From: Pseudomonas sp. G34
GTDB taxonomy: Bacteria; Pseudomonadota; Gammaproteobacteria; Pseudomonadales; Pseudomonadaceae
Direction of reading: 5' to 3'
Length of the DNA stretch: 64,000 nucleotides
Assembly (NCBI RefSeq): GCF_031119625.1
Contig: NZ_JAVHZV010000023.1
Location: 248,001-312,000 of the forward strand
Shown here: positions 1 to 9,271 of the stretch, piece by piece
Layout: the number at the start of each line of letters is the position of its first letter
Position numbering within the stretch: position 1 is the stretch's first letter
The notes under the pieces: generated by a model
Told to the model about the DNA's origin: nothing
The model's database searches: none
What the model saw: the letters and a program-made list of their open reading frames with translations, nothing else
Position numbers and translations under genes: made by a program

Positions 1-1
1 G

Positions 2-91
2 CTGTTCCCCCTGGTCGGCGCCTCGCTGCTGGCGATCTGGGCGCTGGATTTCCTGCTCCTGTCGCGCCTCGCCACCCGGCGCCTGGCCTGA
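2..91 (+). CDS. Membrane protein, C-terminal fragment
   Basis: Only the last 29 codons of a gene that begins before the window are present, ending in TGA at 89-91. The fragment is a hydrophobic helix (LLAIWALDFLLL) followed by a short basic tail (SRLATRRLA), as expected for the last membrane segment of an inner-membrane protein with a cytoplasmic C-terminus. It lies 59 bases upstream of a periplasmic copper chaperone gene on the same strand. A PepSY-type or other copper-associated membrane protein would fit that position, but this is inference: the fragment has no diagnostic motif. Confidence 0.5.
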   Translation: MFPLVGASLLAIWALDFLLLSRLATRRLA

Positions 92-150
92 CGTAACCGG
101 TCGCCCCCATGGCGGCCGACACAACCGAATTCGATTGAAGGAGATGCACC

Positions 151-630
151 ATGACACTGAAGAAACTGGTTCTGACCGCCGCACTGCTCGCCACCAGCCT
201 GCTGGCCAACGCGCACGAATACGAGGTTGGCCAACTGCATATCGACCACCCCTGGTCGCGGGAAATGCCGCCGGTGGCGCCGACTGCCGCCGCCTACTTC
301 GTGGTGCACAACAAGGGCGATGCCGATGACCGCCTGCTCGGCGTCGACACGCCGGTGGCCGGCAAGGCAGAGATTCACGAGCACGCCCATGTGAACGGCC
401 TAATGAAGATGCAGCAGGTGCACAACGTGGTGATTCCCGCCGGCGGCGAGGTGAAGTTCGCGCCCATGGGCTACCACGTGATGCTCTTCAACCTGAAGCA
501 GCAGGCCCAGGCCGGCGACCGCTTCCCCATGACCCTGACCTTCGAAAAGGCCGGGCCGGTGACGGTCGAGGTGGCGGTGCAGAAGGACGAGCCGGCGGCT
601 GAGGGTGGGCATGAGCATAAGGGGCATTGA
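151..630 (+). CDS. Periplasmic PCu(A)C copper chaperone
   Basis: This 159-residue protein belongs to the PCu(A)C (DUF461) family, periplasmic Cu(I) carriers that help metallate cytochrome c oxidase and other cuproenzymes. Residues 1-21 form a signal peptide ending ANA, followed by the mature start HEYEVG. The mature part has the family pattern of spaced His and Met ligands (HPWSREMPP near the start, HEHAHVNGLMKM in the middle, MGYHVMLF later) and a short His-rich tail (GGHEHKGH) that could bind extra metal. A clear Shine-Dalgarno, AAGGAG, precedes the ATG. It may be co-transcribed with the membrane-protein gene just upstream. Confidence 0.9.
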   Translation: MTLKKLVLTAALLATSLLANAHEYEVGQLHIDHPWSREMPPVAPTAAAYFVVHNKGDADDRLLGVDTPVAGKAEIHEHAHVNGLMKMQQVHNVVIPAGGEVKFAPMGYHVMLFNLKQQAQAGDRFPMTLTFEKAGPVTVEVAVQKDEPAAEGGHEHKGH

Positions 631-662
631 TTGCCAGTGCTTGGCAACTTGCCTAAAGGTTC

Positions 663-740
663 TAGCCCGTAGCCTGGGTTGAGCGCAGCGATACCCAGGA
701 ATTACCTGCCCCGGGTATCGCTGCGCTCAACACCGGGCTA
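663..740. repeat. Imperfect inverted repeat, GGGTATCGCTGCG family, copy 1
   Basis: Two arms face each other between convergent genes: TAGCCCG...GGTTGAGCGCAGCGATACCC (663-697) and GGGTATCGCTGCGCTCAAC...CGGGCTA (713-740). The same core recurs at 21775-21860, so this is a dispersed palindromic element and not only a local terminator. It may stop transcription from both flanking genes, although it lacks a clear T tract. Confidence 0.75.
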
Positions 741-741
741 C

Positions 742-1707
<966 letters not shown>

Positions 1708-1847
1708 CTAAAACACGGTCGGCAAGTTTACCTGCATGCGCTCAAGCCTGCGGCATTGAACGGCACCAACGGTAAGTGACTGGAATTATTTACAGGATGT
1801 TGCAGTCGGAGCAGGATCGTTCTGCTCTTCTTGGAAAGGAATCACCC

Positions 1848-2942
1848 ATGTTGAATGCCATCAAGCAGGAATACTGGCTGCTGCTGGCCGTGCTCGCCGC
1901 CCTGATCGCCCTGCCCATGGAACACGCGCTGCTCGGCCATGGCCAGGGCGTCGCGCTGATCGGTGCCGTGGCGCTGATCGCCGCCATCGTCTGTGCCTCG
2001 TTGCGCGTCGCCCACCATGCCGAGCAACTGGCCGAGCGGGTCGGCGACCCCTACGGCACCATGATCCTCACCCTCTCGGCGGTGCTCGTCGAGGTGGTGA
2101 TCCTGGCGATCATGATGAGCAACCAGGCGTCGCCGACCCTGGTGCGCGACACCATCTATTCGGCGGTGATGCTCGACATCAACGGCATCCTCGGCCTGGC
2201 CGCGCTGATGGGCGGGCTCAAGCACGGCGAGCAGTCCTACAACGACGACTCGGCGCGCAGCTACAGCGTGATGATCCTGACCGCCATGGGCATTTCCATG
2301 GTGGTGCCCGAGTTCATTCCCGAGGCGGACTGGAAGGCGTATTCGATGTTCACCATCGGCGCCATGCTGGTGCTCTACGCGGTGTTCCTGCGCATGCAGG
2401 TCGGCCCGCACAGCTACTTCTTCAGTTATGCCTATCCGGAGAAGAAGAACCGCGGCGGTGAGGGGCACGGGGGTGGCGAGGAACAGGTCAACGTCGGTTG
2501 GTCGATTGGCGTGCTGGTGTTCGGGGTGATCGTCATCGGCGTGCTGGCCGAGGTGATGTCCCTGGCGCTGGATGTCGGCCTGGAAGGGACCGGCGCGCCA
2601 CCGGTGCTCACCGCCATCGTGGTCGCCGGCATTTCCGCGGCGCCGGAGATCCTGACCGCGCTCAGGGCGGCGCTGGCCAATCGCATGCAGTCGGTGGTCA
2701 ACATCGCCCTGGGCGCGTCGCTGTCGACGGTGATTCTTACCGTACCGGTGATGGAGGCCATGGCGCTGTACAGCGGTCAGCCGTTCCAGATGGCCATGAC
2801 CCCGGTGCAGACGGTGATGGTGTTCATCACCCTGATCGTCTGCGCCATCAACCTCAACGACGGTGAGACCAACGCCATCGAGGGCATGACCCACTTCGTG
2901 CTGTTCGCCACATTCATCATGTTGGCGATGCTGGGGTTATAG
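1848..2942 (+). CDS. chaA: Calcium:proton antiporter, CaCA superfamily (ChaA-like)
   Basis: A 364-residue polytopic membrane protein with the two homologous halves of the Ca2+/cation exchanger superfamily. Each half carries an alpha-repeat with an acidic ion-binding residue: AVLVEVVILA near residue 85 and ISAAPEILTALRAA near residue 265. A hydrophilic Gly/His/Glu-rich loop (GEGHGGGEE) separates the halves. Length matches E. coli ChaA (366 residues), which exports Ca2+, Na+ or K+ against protons. The start at 1848 is preceded by GGAAAGGA; an in-frame ATG 72 bases upstream lacks such a site and was not used. The gene stands alone. Confidence 0.88.
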   Translation: MLNAIKQEYWLLLAVLAALIALPMEHALLGHGQGVALIGAVALIAAIVCASLRVAHHAEQLAERVGDPYGTMILTLSAVLVEVVILAIMMSNQASPTLVRDTIYSAVMLDINGILGLAALMGGLKHGEQSYNDDSARSYSVMILTAMGISMVVPEFIPEADWKAYSMFTIGAMLVLYAVFLRMQVGPHSYFFSYAYPEKKNRGGEGHGGGEEQVNVGWSIGVLVFGVIVIGVLAEVMSLALDVGLEGTGAPPVLTAIVVAGISAAPEILTALRAALANRMQSVVNIALGASLSTVILTVPVMEAMALYSGQPFQMAMTPVQTVMVFITLIVCAINLNDGETNAIEGMTHFVLFATFIMLAMLGL

Positions 2943-2966
2943 GCTTGGCGTCTTTGCCGCGGTCTT

Positions 2967-3129
2967 GATGGGCTGCGCCTGCGCGGCTCGACCCATCCTA
3001 GGGTCTCACGCCGATCCGTGGGAGCGCGTCATGCGCACAATAGATTCGCGGGCATGGCCCGCTCCCACTGGATATCGGCTTGCTCTCAGAACTGTAGGAT
3101 GGGCCGGGCTGCGTAGGCGCTAGCCCATC
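2967..3129. repeat. Nested palindrome with REP-like inner hairpin
   Basis: An outer pair of about 34-base arms (2967-3000 and 3095-3129; GATGGGCT...CCCATCCTA) encloses an inner REP-like hairpin, GTGGGAGCGCGTCATGCGC (3018-3036) against GCGGGCATGGCCCGCTCCCAC (3048-3068). The inner hairpin matches the common Pseudomonas REP theme of GTGGGAGC...GCTCCCAC. The element fills the gap between the convergent antiporter and SDR genes. Confidence 0.75.
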
Positions 3130-3150
3130 AAGCTGCAGCCAGAATCCCTC

Positions 3151-3837
3151 TTACCAATCGATCTTCTGGCCCAGGTAGTCGACGAAGTGGTGGCCGCCCT
3201 GGCCGGCGAAGCGTTCGACCTGGGCGATCAGGCCGCGGCAGCTGTCGGCCACTTCGACCATGGCGTTCTCGCCGCCCATGTCGGTCTTCACCCAGCCCGG
3301 GTGCAACGACAGCACCGTCGGGCGCGGCTCTGGCAGTTCGCAGACGAAGCTGTTGGTCAGCGAGTTGAGCGCCGCCTTGCTGGCCTTGTACAGCGCCAGG
3401 TTGTTGCCTTCCGGGTTGGCCACGCTGCCCAGCCCCGAACTCATGAATGCCAGCACGCCGGTCTGTGGACGCAGCTGGCCGACCAGGCGTTCGGCCAGGC
3501 GAATCGGCGCCGTCACGTTGGTCATGAACAGCTGACCGAGTTCCTCGATGGTGGCCTTGGCGGCCGACTGATGGCTGGGGCCCAGGATGCCGGCATTGAC
3601 GAACAGCAGGTCGAACACCTGGCCCTGCAGACGCTGCACCAGGGCATTCAGCGCAGCCGCATCGTCGATATCCAGCGATTCGATCTGCACGCCTTTCAAG
3701 GCCTGCAGCTCGCTGGCGCGGGTCGGGGTACGCACGGTGGCGGTGACCTGCCAGCCGTCACTGTGCAGCTGACGTACCAGGCCCAGGCCGATACCGCGCG
3801 AGGCACCGATGATCAGGGCAGTTTTGTTCGAAGGCAT
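3151..3837 (-). CDS. Short-chain dehydrogenase/reductase (SDR)
   Basis: A 228-residue classical SDR with a Rossmann fold. The cofactor-binding motif is GASRGIG near residue 11, followed by the NAG turn (FVNAGILG) near residue 82. The catalytic Ser falls in AFMSSGLGS and the Tyr-Lys pair in YKASK (YxxxK). The sequence resembles the C-factor/sniffer-like branch of SDRs; the substrate is unknown. The gene is read leftwards, with no operon partner, facing the nested palindrome downstream and divergent from the CitMHS carrier. Confidence 0.88.
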   Translation of the reverse strand: MPSNKTALIIGASRGIGLGLVRQLHSDGWQVTATVRTPTRASELQALKGVQIESLDIDDAAALNALVQRLQGQVFDLLFVNAGILGPSHQSAAKATIEELGQLFMTNVTAPIRLAERLVGQLRPQTGVLAFMSSGLGSVANPEGNNLALYKASKAALNSLTNSFVCELPEPRPTVLSLHPGWVKTDMGGENAMVEVADSCRGLIAQVERFAGQGGHHFVDYLGQKIDW

Positions 3838-4034
3838 GGCGAAACTCCGCTAGTGGCAAGGCCATCAGCTTAGCAAGGCGGTGCAACTGTTACCTCGCAT
3901 TACTACATATTCACTGACAAATCATGGGCTTAGCACGCCATGTAATAAAGGTTCGTGAAAGGTTTCTGGTCTAGAGTCCGCGCTTCGTGTCCGTGTCCGC
4001 ACCGACTTGAACAAGAAAAAGAGGAGAACCCGGT

Positions 4035-5348
4035 TTGTTGACCCTGATTGGCTTGTTGACCATTTTCTGTCTGGTGGTGCTGTTGCTCAGCGGGCGCATG
4101 TCACCTGTATTGCCACTGATCGTGGTGCCCCTGCTGGGTGCGCTGTGTGCGGGCTTCGGCACCGAGGAGATTTCCGGATTCTTCACCGATGGCGTCGGTA
4201 AGGTGATGGCCATCGCCACCATGTTCATCTTTGCCATCACCTTCTTCGGCGTGCTGCAGGACACCGGGCTGTTCCGCCCGATCATCGGCTTCCTGGTCAA
4301 GCTGACCCGAGGCAACGTCATCGCCGTAGCGGTCGCCACGGCGGTCATCGGCATGCTGGCCCACCTCGATGGCGCCGGTGCCACCACCTTCCTGCTGACC
4401 ATTCCCGCCCTGTTGCCGCTGTACAAGCAGCTGCGCATGAGCCCCTACCTGATGCTGATGTTGCTGGCCACCGGTGCCGGCATTCTCAACATGGTGCCTT
4501 GGGCGGGGCCGTTGGGCCGTTCGGCAGCCGTTACCGGCCTGGACGTCACCGAACTGTGGCGACCACTGCTGGTCATCCAGGGCACCGGTGTCGTTCTGCT
4601 GGTGCTGCTGGCGGCATTTCTCGGCTGGCGCGAACAGCGGCGCATCGCCGCAACCGGCGGCACCCTGGTGGACGATGGTGCGGTGGATCATGTCGGCGCG
4701 CCTGGCGAGATCAGTGACGAAGAGCGCGCACTCGAGCGCCCGGGGCGCATGTGGATCAACTTCGGCCTGTTCGTGCTGGTGCTGGTGGCGCTATTCACCG
4801 GCGTGCTGCCGGCCGGTTACGTGTTCATGATCGGCCTGAGCCTGGCACTGCTGATCAACTACCCCAACGGCAAGCTGCAGATGCAGCGCATCGCGGCGCA
4901 TTCTTCCGCCGCGCTGGGAATGGGCATGATCATCCTGGCGGCCGGTTCGATGCTGGGCATTCTCTCCGGCACCGGCATGCTCACCTCGATCGCCCAGGAT
5001 CTGGTCAAGGTGCTGCCCGCCGGGATGGTCGGTCAGTTGCACATCATCCTTGGCGTGTTCGGCTTCCCCATGGAGTTCCTGCTCAACACCGACGCCTATT
5101 ACTTCGGGCTCCTGCCGGTGGTGATGGAAGTGGTCGAAGGCCATGGCGTGGCCGCGCCGAGCGTGGTTTACGCGCTGATGATCGGCAATATCATCGGTAC
5201 CTTCATCAGCCCGTTCTCGCCGGCGCTGTGGCTGGCGCTCGGCCTGGCGCGGCTGGAGATGGGCAAGCACATTCGCTATTCGTTCTGGTGGATGTGGGGC
5301 TTCTCGCTGGCGCTGTTCGCCACTGCCTGGGCCCTCGGCCTGTTCTGA
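4035..5348 (+). CDS. CitMHS-family citrate/divalent-metal:H+ symporter
   Basis: A 437-residue protein with about 11-12 hydrophobic segments. Conserved CitMHS features are the LDGAGATTFLLTIPAL motif near residue 117 and NMVPWAGPLGR near residue 155, which align with the LDGDGTTT and NILPWGGPTAR motifs of Bacillus CitM. Family members import citrate complexed with Mg2+ or Ca2+ together with protons. The metal preference cannot be told from sequence. TTG at 4035 is chosen as start because GAGGAG lies just upstream and the reading frame begins directly with the first membrane helix. An intrinsic terminator follows. Confidence 0.85.
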   Translation: MLTLIGLLTIFCLVVLLLSGRMSPVLPLIVVPLLGALCAGFGTEEISGFFTDGVGKVMAIATMFIFAITFFGVLQDTGLFRPIIGFLVKLTRGNVIAVAVATAVIGMLAHLDGAGATTFLLTIPALLPLYKQLRMSPYLMLMLLATGAGILNMVPWAGPLGRSAAVTGLDVTELWRPLLVIQGTGVVLLVLLAAFLGWREQRRIAATGGTLVDDGAVDHVGAPGEISDEERALERPGRMWINFGLFVLVLVALFTGVLPAGYVFMIGLSLALLINYPNGKLQMQRIAAHSSAALGMGMIILAAGSMLGILSGTGMLTSIAQDLVKVLPAGMVGQLHIILGVFGFPMEFLLNTDAYYFGLLPVVMEVVEGHGVAAPSVVYALMIGNIIGTFISPFSPALWLALGLARLEMGKHIRYSFWWMWGFSLALFATAWALGLF

Positions 5349-5367
5349 ACAACGCCTGTGCTGAACC

Positions 5368-5399
5368 AAAAAGGCGCCGTGAAAAACGGCGCCTTTTTT
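5368..5399. terminator. Bidirectional intrinsic terminator
   Basis: A hairpin with the arms AAGGCGCCGT and ACGGCGCCTT is flanked by A-rich sequence on the left and a T run on the right, so it can end both the CitMHS transcript and the convergent gene ending at 5404. Confidence 0.92.
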
Positions 5400-5403
5400 G
5401 TTG

Positions 5404-6045
5404 CTAGCGCCCCAGGCGCCGCAGCTCGTCGGACTCGACGATGCGCAACCCTTCACCTTCTTCCAGGGCCAGGCGCCACAGGGCGCGAGCCAGGGCCGTC
5501 ACGTCGATGGCGCGGTGCTTGCCCGGCAGCCAGCGCAGCAAGGGTGCGGCCAGGCGCTCGCCGAGGCGAAACTCGTTGCGCGGGCCGAGCAGCAGGGAAG
5601 GGCGGGCAATGGTCAGTTGCGGCCAGCCCTGGGCCTTGAGCGCCTCTTCGGTTTGTCCCTTGATGCGGTTGTAGAACACCGAGGCGCCCGGGTCGGCGCC
5701 GATGGCGCTGACCACCAGCAGGTGTCGCGCGCCCAGCTCCCGGACACGGGCAGCGAAGGCCACCACCAGATCGTGATCGACGGCGCGAAAGGCGTCTTGC
5801 GAGCCCGCCTGCTTGATGGTGCTGCCCAGGCAGCAGAATGCGGTGTGCACCGGGCCGTTGAGGGCGGGCAGCAGCTCGAGCAGTTCGCCGACCGGATTTT
5901 CCAGGTGTGGGTGTTCGGCCAACGGCTTGCGACTCGGGGCCAGCACGCGCTCGACGGTGGGTTCGTTGAGCAGGCGATCGAGCAGGTGTTCACCGGTCAT
6001 GCCCGAAGCGCCTGCCAGAAGAATGTGCTGGGGAGTCAGATACAT
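5404..6045 (-). CDS. NAD(P)-binding oxidoreductase, atypical SDR (HTATIP2/TIP30-like)
   Basis: A 213-residue protein with an N-terminal Rossmann motif [11 protein letters not shown] near residue 10, typical of atypical SDR proteins that bind NAD(P)H without the full YxxxK active-site set. [13 protein letters not shown] and [20 protein letters not shown] match the HTATIP2-like group, including a YxxxK-like YNRIK. The start at 6045 has GAGGA upstream; an earlier in-frame ATG adds eight residues but lacks a good site. The biochemical role is unknown; these proteins are often annotated as sugar-epimerase-like. It is read leftwards into a shared terminator. Confidence 0.82.
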   Translation of the reverse strand: MYLTPQHILLAGASGMTGEHLLDRLLNEPTVERVLAPSRKPLAEHPHLENPVGELLELLPALNGPVHTAFCCLGSTIKQAGSQDAFRAVDHDLVVAFAARVRELGARHLLVVSAIGADPGASVFYNRIKGQTEEALKAQGWPQLTIARPSLLLGPRNEFRLGERLAAPLLRWLPGKHRAIDVTALARALWRLALEEGEGLRIVESDELRRLGR

Positions 6046-6072
6046 GGTCGATCCTCGACTGCTATTCACTAT

Positions 6073-6286
6073 CAGGCCGTTGAAAAACTACCTGCGTTGC
6101 CGTTGCTGCGTTAAAAACAGCCTCGCCTGCGAGCCCAGTCAAAATGCTCATTTACAGCATGTAAACTGCGCTTTTGACTCACTTCGTTCGACCTGCGGGC
6201 CAGCCTTCGGCTGTTACTACGCTGCGCTACGTTTCGGCTGTTTTTGCCTTGCACTGGCTGCCTCGCCTACGCTTTTCAACAGCCTG
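6073..6286. mobile_element. MITE-like element with terminal inverted repeats
   Basis: A 214-base non-coding stretch bounded by CAGGCCGTTGAAAA on the left and the reverse complement of CAGGCTGTTGAAAA on the right (13 of 14 identical). It contains a 35-base core at 6141-6175 that recurs in the opposite orientation at 20707-20741 with 33 identities. There is no ORF inside. It looks like a non-autonomous repeat element between two leftward genes. Confidence 0.7.
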
Positions 6287-6321
6287 TTATGAAGTTTAGA
6301 GGGCAATCGCCGATTTATCGT

Positions 6322-8001
6322 TCAAGGCGCTTCGCTGTCTGCCTGGCGCAGCGCATTCCAGTGCTCGAGTACCGCGGCAGGCGCCCAGATCTGCGGTTCG
6401 GACGGCTCGAAGCCATCGGCCTGCTCGCGTTCGGCCACCGCCGCGCGGGCCAGCTCGAAGGCCTTTTGCAGATCACCGGTTTGCTGCAGCGCTTCGGCGA
6501 ACAGGGCGCGGCCGAAGTAGGTGAAGTCGGCCTCCTCGGAGCAGCCGAATGACACCCGGTCGGCGCGGGCGGCGGTCATCAGCAGGGTCTTGTCGTCTTT
6601 GAGGGCAGGTATGAAGCCGCCGGAATAGCAGGCGGAAATCACCACCACCTTGTGGCGCTCAGCGAGGGGCTCGAGCAGGCTGGCCAATTCGTCGGCGGGC
6701 AGGTCGGCGAGTTGCAGGCGCGGCTGGTCCAGGTTCAGCTCGTGGGTGCGCGAGCCGTGGCTGGTCAGGTAGATGAACACCAGGTCTTCCGGCCCGCTGC
6801 GTTCGGCGATGGCCTGCACCGCGCGGCGCAGGTTCTCGCGGGTCGCCAGGGGGCGATCGGCGAGGTGATCGCGGTGGTTGGCCAACGTGATGCGGCCGTA
6901 CGCGGAAAAACGCTCGGCGAGCAGATCGGCCACGTAGTCGGCCTCGCGCAGGAACACGCTCTGCTTGCCGTCACCGGCCAGGGTCAGGGCGTAGAGTTCG
7001 CTGCGTGGGGTGGAGGCCGGTAGCGCGGCGATGGCCCGGTCGAGCAGATCACCCTGTTTCAGCAGGCCGATTTCCAGCGGGTCGGGCAACGCCTGGCCGT
7101 TTTCGTCGCGCACCCGCAGGCCGCGCCGCCAGGTGCCCTGCTGTTTCGTGCCATCGGCATTGACCAGGGTGCCCTGGCCGTGGAACTGGCCATTGGCGAA
7201 CTGGCCGTCATAGCGGCTGCCGTCGGCTCGTTGCAGATGGCCTTCGCCCTGGTAGCGCCAGTCGCGGAATTGCCCCCTATAGCGGCTGCCATCGGTGCCA
7301 CGGTATTCGCCCTTGCCGGTGAGGGCGCCCTCGACGAAGGTGCCGCTCCAGGCCTCGCCGCTGGCGCTCTGGTAGCGGCCCTTGCCATGGAACAGGCTGT
7401 CCCTGAGTTCGCCGTCGTAGCTGTCACCCTCGCTGCCGCGGTAGCTGCCGGCGCCCTTGAGCTGGCCGCCGACGAAGTGCCCGGAAAGCTGGTTGCCCAG
7501 TTCGTCTTCGCGCATGCCCTGGCCGTCTGGCAGGCCGTTGGCGAAAACGCCCTGGAAGCGGCTGCCGTCGGCCTGCTCGAGAATGCCGAAGCCGTGAAAG
7601 CGGCCCGCGCGGAACTGCCCGCGGTAGGTCTGCCCGGTTTCCTGCAGCACGCCTTCGCCGCTGAACTGGCCCTGACGGAAGCCGCCGCTGTAGTGGCTGC
7701 CGTCGGCCTTGTTCAGGGTGCCTTGGCCGTCGTAACGGCCGGCGGCGAACTCGCCGACGTAATGCTCGCCATTGGCGCCTCGCCACTCCCCGGCGCCGTG
7801 GCGTTGGCCATCGACGAAGTGGCCGACGTAGCGGCTGCCATCGGGATACTCGAGGCGGCCTTCGCCCTGCAGCAGGCCTTCGACCACGGTGCCGTGGTAG
7901 CGCGAACCGTCCGGCAGGATGGCATCGGCAGGGAGCAGTGAAGCACTTTGGCCGCAGGCAGCGAGGGCGATGGTCAGGGCCAGAGGCGCGAGGCGGAGCA
8001 T
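6322..8001 (-). CDS. MORN-repeat lipoprotein with C13 (caspase-like fold) cysteine peptidase domain
   Basis: A 559-residue predicted lipoprotein. Residues 1-17 are a signal peptide with lipobox LAAC, then Gly-Gln follow the lipidated Cys. From about residue 37 to 300 there are eleven to twelve tandem MORN repeats of 23 residues (pattern YxGxFxxGxxxGxGxxxxxDGS). The C-terminal domain, about residues 330-530, matches peptidase family C13 (legumain/GPI8-like, clan CD). It has a His in TSHGS near residue 415 and a Cys in SACYSGG at residue 458, spaced as in clan CD dyads. The start at 8001 is preceded by AGGGA; a 15-codon N-terminal extension would spoil the signal peptide. Substrate and partner are unknown. 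It is divergent from lrgAB. Confidence 0.88.
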   Translation of the reverse strand: MLRLAPLALTIALAACGQSASLLPADAILPDGSRYHGTVVEGLLQGEGRLEYPDGSRYVGHFVDGQRHGAGEWRGANGEHYVGEFAAGRYDGQGTLNKADGSHYSGGFRQGQFSGEGVLQETGQTYRGQFRAGRFHGFGILEQADGSRFQGVFANGLPDGQGMREDELGNQLSGHFVGGQLKGAGSYRGSEGDSYDGELRDSLFHGKGRYQSASGEAWSGTFVEGALTGKGEYRGTDGSRYRGQFRDWRYQGEGHLQRADGSRYDGQFANGQFHGQGTLVNADGTKQQGTWRRGLRVRDENGQALPDPLEIGLLKQGDLLDRAIAALPASTPRSELYALTLAGDGKQSVFLREADYVADLLAERFSAYGRITLANHRDHLADRPLATRENLRRAVQAIAERSGPEDLVFIYLTSHGSRTHELNLDQPRLQLADLPADELASLLEPLAERHKVVVISACYSGGFIPALKDDKTLLMTAARADRVSFGCSEEADFTYFGRALFAEALQQTGDLQKAFELARAAVAEREQADGFEPSEPQIWAPAAVLEHWNALRQADSEAP

Positions 8002-8103
8002 GCAGGACGTCCCTGTCGGATGAGCGAGGCTGGCAGTATGCCGCAAAGCATCTGGCTGCGCGCTGTTGCACTGAACTGCTCGATGGCAGGCGATCTGGCC
8101 CTG

Positions 8104-8132
8104 TTAAGTGGCCAGGCTTAGCGGCCTATAAT
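8104..8132 (+). promoter_or_regulatory. Putative sigma-70 promoter of lrgAB
   Basis: A perfect -10 hexamer TATAAT (8127-8132) is preceded at 17 bases by a weak -35, TTAAGT (8104-8109). It sits 57 bases upstream of the lrgA start in the divergent gap. Confidence 0.5.
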
Positions 8133-8188
8133 GGCCGTCTTTGAGGGTGGGCAAGCCGGTCGGCCTGTCGAGTTTGCGGGGGATAATC

Positions 8189-8551
8189 ATGCTGCTTCGT
8201 GGCCTGTTCTGGCTGGTGCTGTGCCAATTGCTCGGTACTGCGATCAATGCGCTGTTGCTGCCGATGCTGCCGGGGCCGATTCTCGGCATGCTGCTGCTGG
8301 TGGTGTTTCTGCTCTGCCGGGGCCAGGTCGATGAGCCGATCCAGCAGGCCGCCAGTGGCCTGCTCAAATACCTGCCACTGCTGCTGGTGCCGCCGGCAGT
8401 CGGGGTGATGGCGTATGCCGAGGCGATCGTCGCCGACTTCTGGGCGGTGATCGGTGCCCTGGTGTTGTCGTTGATCCTTTCGCTGGCGTTCGCCGGCTGG
8501 ATGATGCAAAAGCTGATCGAGCGTCAGGCACGCCGTCGGGAGCAGCCATGA
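8189..8551 (+). CDS. lrgA: CidA/LrgA holin-like protein
   Basis: A 120-residue protein with four predicted membrane segments, of the CidA/LrgA family (holin-like modulators of murein hydrolase activity or export). The pattern GTAINALLLPMLPGPILGMLLL in the first third is characteristic. The start at 8189 follows a GGGGGA site; an upstream in-frame ATG at 8141 would put polar residues before the first helix. The last four bases overlap lrgB (ATGA), giving translational coupling. Some family members are now linked to export of pyruvate or similar acids, so a role in cell lysis is not certain here. Confidence 0.88.
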   Translation: MLLRGLFWLVLCQLLGTAINALLLPMLPGPILGMLLLVVFLLCRGQVDEPIQQAASGLLKYLPLLLVPPAVGVMAYAEAIVADFWAVIGALVLSLILSLAFAGWMMQKLIERQARRREQP

Positions 8552-9264
8552 TGCTCGACTGGCACGGCGCCTGGCTGGCCGTCACCCATCATCCGCTGTT
8601 CGGGGCGGGCGTCACCCTGGGCGCCTATCAGCTGGCGATGGCCGCTTACGAAAGAAGCCGCCTGGTATTCCTGCAGCCGGTGCTGGTATCCACCACGCTG
8701 GTGATCGCCATTCTGCTGCTGTGCGGCCTGACCTTCGGCGAATACCAGGCCAGTGCCGAGGCGCTGACCATTTTCCTCGGCCCGGCCACCGTCGCCCTGG
8801 CCGTGCCGCTGTACCTGAACCTGCGGCGTATTCGCCAGGTCTTCTGGCCTACGCTGCTTACGCTGCTGGTCGCCGGCGTGGTCGCCACCGTGCTGGGGGT
8901 GGCGCTGGCCTGGCTGCTCGGTGCCGAGCACAACATGCTGATGAGCATGGCGCCCAAGTCCGTTACCTCGCCAATCGCCATGCTGGTGGCCAGCCAGATC
9001 GGTGGGCTGGCGGCACTGGCGGCAGTGTTCGTGATGATCACCGGCGTGCTGGGGGCGATCGTCGGGCCGTCGTTGCTGCGCCTGTGCGGGGTGCGCAATC
9101 ATGCCGCCATGGGCATGGCACTGGGCATGACCGCCCACGCGGTCGGTACCGCCCGGGCCATGCAGGAGAGCGAGGAGTGCGGCGCCTTCGCGGCCCTGGC
9201 GATGAGCCTGATGGGCGTGTTCACGGCGATCCTGCTGCCCCTGGCCGTCGTCTTCCTGAGTTGA
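8548..9264 (+). CDS. lrgB: CidB/LrgB family membrane protein
   Basis: A 238-residue polytopic protein of the LrgB/CidB family, the obligate partner of LrgA/CidA. Recognisable family segments are AYERSRLVFLQPVLVSTTLV near residue 32, MAPKSVTSPIAM near residue 135, and GMALGMTAHAVGTARA near residue 190. It overlaps lrgA by four bases, so the two form one operon. Two ATG codons stand side by side at the start; the first is used because it makes the ATGA overlap. A gene for a Lon-substrate-domain protein follows after seven bases and is probably in the same transcript. Confidence 0.9.
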   Translation: MMLDWHGAWLAVTHHPLFGAGVTLGAYQLAMAAYERSRLVFLQPVLVSTTLVIAILLLCGLTFGEYQASAEALTIFLGPATVALAVPLYLNLRRIRQVFWPTLLTLLVAGVVATVLGVALAWLLGAEHNMLMSMAPKSVTSPIAMLVASQIGGLAALAAVFVMITGVLGAIVGPSLLRLCGVRNHAAMGMALGMTAHAVGTARAMQESEECGAFAALAMSLMGVFTAILLPLAVVFLS

Positions 9265-9271
9265 GAGCCCT

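Noticed and set aside
3987-4201. Small plus-strand ORF starting at 4007 overlapping the CitMHS start
   Set aside because: It is an out-of-frame shadow with no ribosome site of its own.
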